Positions 61,212 through 64,000 of a stretch of 64,000 nt of DNA are shown here, piece after piece. Below the pieces are notes generated by a model that was not told the DNA's origin, searched no databases, and was given only the letters and a program-made list of their open reading frames with translations. This stretch comes from UBA6016 sp964568395 (GTDB lineage Bacteria; Campylobacterota; Campylobacteria; Campylobacterales; UBA6016), in contig CAZMPN010000002.1 in assembly GCA_964568395.1 (NCBI GenBank), positions 103,259 to 167,258 of the forward strand, given 5' to 3'. Each line of letters begins with the position of its first letter. Position 1 is the first letter of the stretch. A program made the position numbers and the translations under genes.

Positions 61212-61724
61212 GTAAATATCTCCATCGTATTCCGTATAATCAAAAGCCAAATCTCTCGCTATTGCGTCATAATCAAGATAGTTTTTGATATTGTCTGGAA
61301 TATCCCCAAAAAGCCCTTCTTCTATGAACTGCTCAGCTAACTCTTTAAGATTCATATTCTCATATAAGTCGCAATCATCGAGATGCCTCATAGCTTCTTC
61401 GTGGTTGTAGCCCACGGAATCGACTAGATACTTATATTTTTTAAGCTCATACTCTTCCAACGCTTCCAGCTCTTCGCACATCTCATTAATTTTAAAAGGG
61501 CTTGACCACTCACTAATCTCTATAATATCACTCTCAAAATCCGCCAACATTATCTCTTCGTGTACACCATTACTGCAAAGCTCTTCACCTTTTGCCAAAA
61601 CCTTTGTAATAGCCCCTTGCAGCTCCTCTTCGCTTGTTGGAAGCTGTATCCATTCAAACACCAAAAAGCCGCCGTTATACGCTGCTAAATCTTGGATGCA
61701 AATTTGAGTGTTAGTTGTTGCCAT
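61200..61724 (-). CDS. ardA: ArdA-type antirestriction protein
   Basis: A 174-residue acidic DNA mimic that blocks type I restriction enzymes. The ArdA pattern is present: start 'QICIQDLAAYNGGFLVFEWIQL', middle 'EEIMLADFESDI', and end IPDNIKNYLDYDAIARDLAFDYTEYDGDIYR. Very many Asp/Glu residues. The start is ATG at 61724 with GAAGGAAA before it. It sits beside the integrase and faces rep. On this element it coexists with a type I restriction locus, so it may protect the entering element in a new host. Confidence 0.88.
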   Translation of the reverse strand: MATTNTQICIQDLAAYNGGFLVFEWIQLPTSEEELQGAITKVLAKGEELCSNGVHEEIMLADFESDIIEISEWSSPFKINEMCEELEALEEYELKKYKYLVDSVGYNHEEAMRHLDDCDLYENMNLKELAEQFIEEGLFGDIPDNIKNYLDYDAIARDLAFDYTEYDGDIYRAS

Positions 61725-62100
61725 TGTGTTTTCCTTCAAAAAAAGATTTTTCCTTGTTCGGAGTTTCGAGCCCTTTTGTTTTTCCCCTCTTTTTTTTGAG
61801 AGAGCAAACAAAGTAGCTCTTAGCTTTCAAGGATTTTTCCCCGTCCCGTCGTCTGTCGCCTTTTGTAGCGTCCCTAGGACAAAAAAGTGAGCTAAAATCA
61901 AGGGGCGTGATACGCCCGTGCGGAATAACGGAATGTAGTAAAAAGAAGTGAGTATATGCCAAGCGGCTTGCCATTGTTTTGTCAAGGGAGCGTTTTGTTA
62001 GGGTTTGAGCGAAAAAGGTGCTGGATGACGGTGTTAGTTGGATGGGGTCATTGAAAGCTTAGAGCGTCGTTTGCTATCGGTGTTTGTAAAAAAGAGTTTA
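61725..62100. other. Non-coding region between ardA and integrase, candidate oriT
   Basis: No convincing gene. On the minus strand an 87-codon frame covers part of it but overlaps the ardA start and has poor coding character. A perfect inverted repeat GGGCGT-GAT-ACGCCC is at 61903-61917, followed by GTGCGGAATAACGG; such a stem next to a GC-rich then A+T-rich stretch is the look of an oriT, and ardA genes are often in the DNA that enters first. No known nick sequence is recognised. Confidence 0.35.
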
Positions 62101-63849
62101 TTATGTGCCTAATCCATAAAATCTCCGCATTCTGTTCTTTAGGCTATTTAGCTTCGTTTCCGCAAAACTAAAATCCAATGAACATATCGCACGATATTTT
62201 CTATCTAACATGTTTCCATGGAAGTAGCTATTAAAACCCTCGCTATCTATTTTGTGTCCGATATAATATTCTGCCGCCACTGCGTCTTCGCATTTATCCA
62301 AAAGCTTTGTATTGACGGTGTGTCTGAATGAATGAATGACATATTTTGCTGGGTTTGCCCCAGAAGCCATAATAATAGGCTTTAGCCACTTACCAAGCTC
62401 TTTTGCGGGATATTGCCCCCAACCCCGTTTTTTGACAAGCTCCGTTACTTCCAGTGTGCCGAATAAACGCTCTTGTTTGTTTGCCTTTTGTCTATTAACA
62501 TACTCCATAAAGCCGCATTCTAATATGAATGGATGCAATGGAATAACCCGTTTCGACGGCTTATTTTTGACATTTTGGAATCTAGCCTTATTTGGTCTGA
62601 TAAATATGCAAGTATAGTTTTCTTCTTGCGTTATATCATCTATATATAGTTGTGCTAGCTCTTGGATTCTAGCCCCAGTAAACCATAGCAGTATAATTAA
62701 CCATACCCTCCAAGGGTCTTCTAAAAGATATTTTTCCAGCCATTCGTTTAGATTTTTGCTCTCAAGCATTAGTATCATCTGGTCTTCTGTGAACGACATC
62801 CTAACTTTATCGCTATCATCGAGCTCGTTAGGTTTTCTCTCGTTTAATTTGAGGTATTCTTTCTGGACTGGTAACTCTTGAATATAATTTCCAAAGCCTT
62901 TGGCATACTCAAATACGGAAAATAGGTAATCTATGTAGTTGTTTATTGTCTTTGGTGCTAGCGTTGCATAGCTTCCAGCCTTTGCCTCTTTTAAAATATC
63001 TTTCAGGCTTAAATTTCGTATATCTTTGTATGTTTTAAAATGTTTTGGAAACTTCGTAAGATTGCTAAGAAGCCTCTGAAAATCGGCTTTCGTGTAATAA
63101 TTAATAGGCTTATCAACTTCAAAACAAAGAAGACATTTATATATGTATGCTTCGGCGTGAATTATAGTGTCATCCCTTGTTATATCTCTGCGGTTTATTT
63201 TATATTCCAAAAATTCCGCCGCAACCTCAGAGAAAAGCTTGCCAGCTTTGACGGGGTAGGGGGCTTCTTTTGTTATACCTAGTTTTGTTAGGTCGTGTTC
63301 GTAAACCTCTTTTTGGGTCTTAATAACTTCTCTTGCATACTCAAAGGTATCTTTTTCGTCATTTATTGCATTGAAGTGTTGCTCTCTTATCTGTTTTATC
63401 TCTCTAAAAGCTTCTTCGAGCCGCTCTAGCGTCAAATCCGCATCTTGTGTGCGTCTACGCTCGTCAAATTTTGTATTTAATACGCTTGATAGATATTTTA
63501 TTTCATTAAAAAGCCCAGCATATAATGGTCTGTGCGGTTCATCGGCGAAGTTTACCATGTATCCGCCGCCGCTCATTTCATCAAAGTAACCGTTGGTAAC
63601 AAATCTGTGGCGTCGTTCTTCCATTTCGCCATACTCTTGGAGAGCTTGCTGTTTGTATTGCTTGAGTAGTTGTCGTAATTGTTTAATATCTATTGCCATG
63701 AAGCAGATTTTATCAAAAGATATTTTTATGTATCTGGCGATAAATAAGGCTTTTGTTCTATGGTTTGTGTCGAGCGATATGCTTAATTCGTTAGCTATAT
63801 GTCTGATTCTAAAGTAATATATACCGTTTGTGCGTCTCTTGAGATACAT
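62101..63849 (-). CDS. Tyrosine recombinase (integrase)
   Basis: A 582-residue site-specific integrase. The N-terminal 'LKRRTNGIYYFRIRHIANEL' and helical core-binding region precede the catalytic domain. The catalytic Arg is in WFTGARIQELAQL (about residue 392), H-x-x-R in HSFRHTVN (about 505), a His/Lys in YIGHK (about 530), and the Tyr in SEGFNSYFHG (about 541). Only about 95 bases separate its start from the tRNA end it uses as attachment site. Confidence 0.94.
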   Translation of the reverse strand: MYLKRRTNGIYYFRIRHIANELSISLDTNHRTKALFIARYIKISFDKICFMAIDIKQLRQLLKQYKQQALQEYGEMEERRHRFVTNGYFDEMSGGGYMVNFADEPHRPLYAGLFNEIKYLSSVLNTKFDERRRTQDADLTLERLEEAFREIKQIREQHFNAINDEKDTFEYAREVIKTQKEVYEHDLTKLGITKEAPYPVKAGKLFSEVAAEFLEYKINRRDITRDDTIIHAEAYIYKCLLCFEVDKPINYYTKADFQRLLSNLTKFPKHFKTYKDIRNLSLKDILKEAKAGSYATLAPKTINNYIDYLFSVFEYAKGFGNYIQELPVQKEYLKLNERKPNELDDSDKVRMSFTEDQMILMLESKNLNEWLEKYLLEDPWRVWLIILLWFTGARIQELAQLYIDDITQEENYTCIFIRPNKARFQNVKNKPSKRVIPLHPFILECGFMEYVNRQKANKQERLFGTLEVTELVKKRGWGQYPAKELGKWLKPIIMASGANPAKYVIHSFRHTVNTKLLDKCEDAVAAEYYIGHKIDSEGFNSYFHGNMLDRKYRAICSLDFSFAETKLNSLKNRMRRFYGLGT

Positions 63850-63944
63850 TTAAACACCTTGAAAGTGTCCCACTTGCATGTACCACATATACACCACTTT
63901 CGTGATTAAAAGAATATCGATTTTATAGGGGTTTGGAAGAAAAG

Positions 63945-63962
63945 GTGGTGCGGATGAGAGGA
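63945..63962. repeat. Right attachment site (attR) in the tRNA-Leu 3' end
   Basis: Second copy of GTGGTGCGGATGAGAGGA, matching 47117-47134. From 63946 it is the acceptor and T-stem end of tRNA-Leu, including the encoded CCA. Confidence 0.9.
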
Positions 63963-64000
63963 CTTGAACCTCCACGCCTTGCGGCACTAGATCCTAAGTC
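63946..64000 (-). tRNA. tRNA-Leu (anticodon UAG), 3' part
   Basis: The minus strand reads from the anticodon loop CTTAGGA (anticodon TAG) through a long variable arm (TGCCGCAAGGCG), the T loop TTCAAGT and acceptor CATCCGC-A-CCA. The long variable arm and anticodon identify leucine. The 5' half lies beyond the window. The gene is the integration target of the element. Confidence 0.92.

Larger units (their letters stand above)
47117..63962. mobile_element. Integrative mobilizable element in tRNA-Leu(UAG)
   Basis: About 16.8 kb between two 18-bp direct repeats. The integrase gene is next to the tRNA end. Contents in order from the left: coupling protein, relaxase, RHH mobilization protein, three unknown defence-like genes, hsdS, Abi/HEPN with leader RNA, broken hsdM, hsdR, ankyrin protein, Rep/primase, ArdA, integrase. 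No mating-pore genes and no phage structural genes. The interior looks more A+T-rich than the flanking chromosome. This fits an IME that can replicate or be mobilised by a helper conjugation system. Confidence 0.88.

Noticed and set aside
61711..61974. 87-codon minus-strand frame between ardA and integrase
   Set aside because: Overlaps the ardA start, has no clear ribosome site and irregular composition.
47117..63962. Prophage or full conjugative element
   Set aside because: No capsid, tail, portal or terminase genes, and no VirB-type pore genes.
1..64000. CRISPR array
   Set aside because: No regularly spaced repeats of 24-40 bases seen; the short phased motif at 28271-28332 has 10-12-base spacing and is an operator-like array.

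Overview
The window looks like a chromosome segment from a member of the Campylobacterota (Epsilonproteobacteria). The evidence is a chain of syntenic genes known from Campylobacter and relatives (radA-ftsY-thioredoxin lipoprotein-5-FCL-rny; atpB followed by a small membrane protein; gatB near gpsA), a FlaG-FliD-FliS cluster, flagellar genes behind sigma-54 and sigma-28 promoters, an ArsS-like histidine kinase, and ATA-rich isoleucine codon use. I cannot place it to genus from sequence alone.

Layout. 1-8.8 kb: end of a polysaccharide flippase, htpG behind a CIRCE-like operator, a MNT nucleotidyltransferase, an acyltransferase, a SIR2-like protein, trpF-rpe, rpmB, a YoeB-type toxin-antitoxin pair, argJ and a DUF465 protein. 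8.8-16.6 kb: a Kef-type antiporter, radA, ftsY, a TlpA-like lipoprotein, 5-FCL overlapping rny, DUF309 and J-domain proteins. 16.6-24.8 kb: flagellar late and hook genes (flaG-fliD-fliS-fliT-like; rsmD; flgI-flgJ-like-flgM-flgN-like-flgK). 24.8-31.6 kb: a peptide ABC permease, a TIGR02757 protein, a two-component system divergent from an EF-hand protein with a phased operator array between them, a tandem universal stress protein and a second Kef antiporter. 31.7-44.9 kb: atpB, a ThiE-like protein, gatB, a K+ channel plus a TrkA-like companion, gpsA, a flavoprotein, rsmG, ribA (probable AUU start), hemB, argF, an Hpt protein, a YcbK-like protein and a frameshifted SagB-type dehydrogenase. 44.9-47.0 kb: a MASE-like/PAS sensor kinase.

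47.1-63.96 kb is an integrative mobilizable element of about 16.8 kb in the 3' end of a tRNA-Leu(UAG) gene, bounded by an 18-bp direct repeat. It carries a tyrosine integrase next to the tRNA, a primase-like Rep, ArdA antirestriction, an ankyrin protein, a ribbon-helix-helix mobilization protein, a small relaxase and a VirD4/TraG-like coupling protein. It has no other type IV secretion genes and no phage structural genes, so it probably borrows a conjugation pore.

The centre of the element is a defence operon on the minus strand: hsdR, hsdM (interrupted by one in-frame TAA), a structured leader RNA, an Abi-like HEPN protein, hsdS, an unrecognised soluble protein, a small membrane protein and a DUF6161-like membrane protein, closed by a terminator. 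The most interesting unit is the Abi/HEPN gene with its own folded RNA, placed between the subunits of a type I restriction system. Next is the three-gene cassette of unknown function at the 3' end of the same operon. Because hsdM is broken, the restriction system may be silent while the Abi gene and the cassette remain intact.
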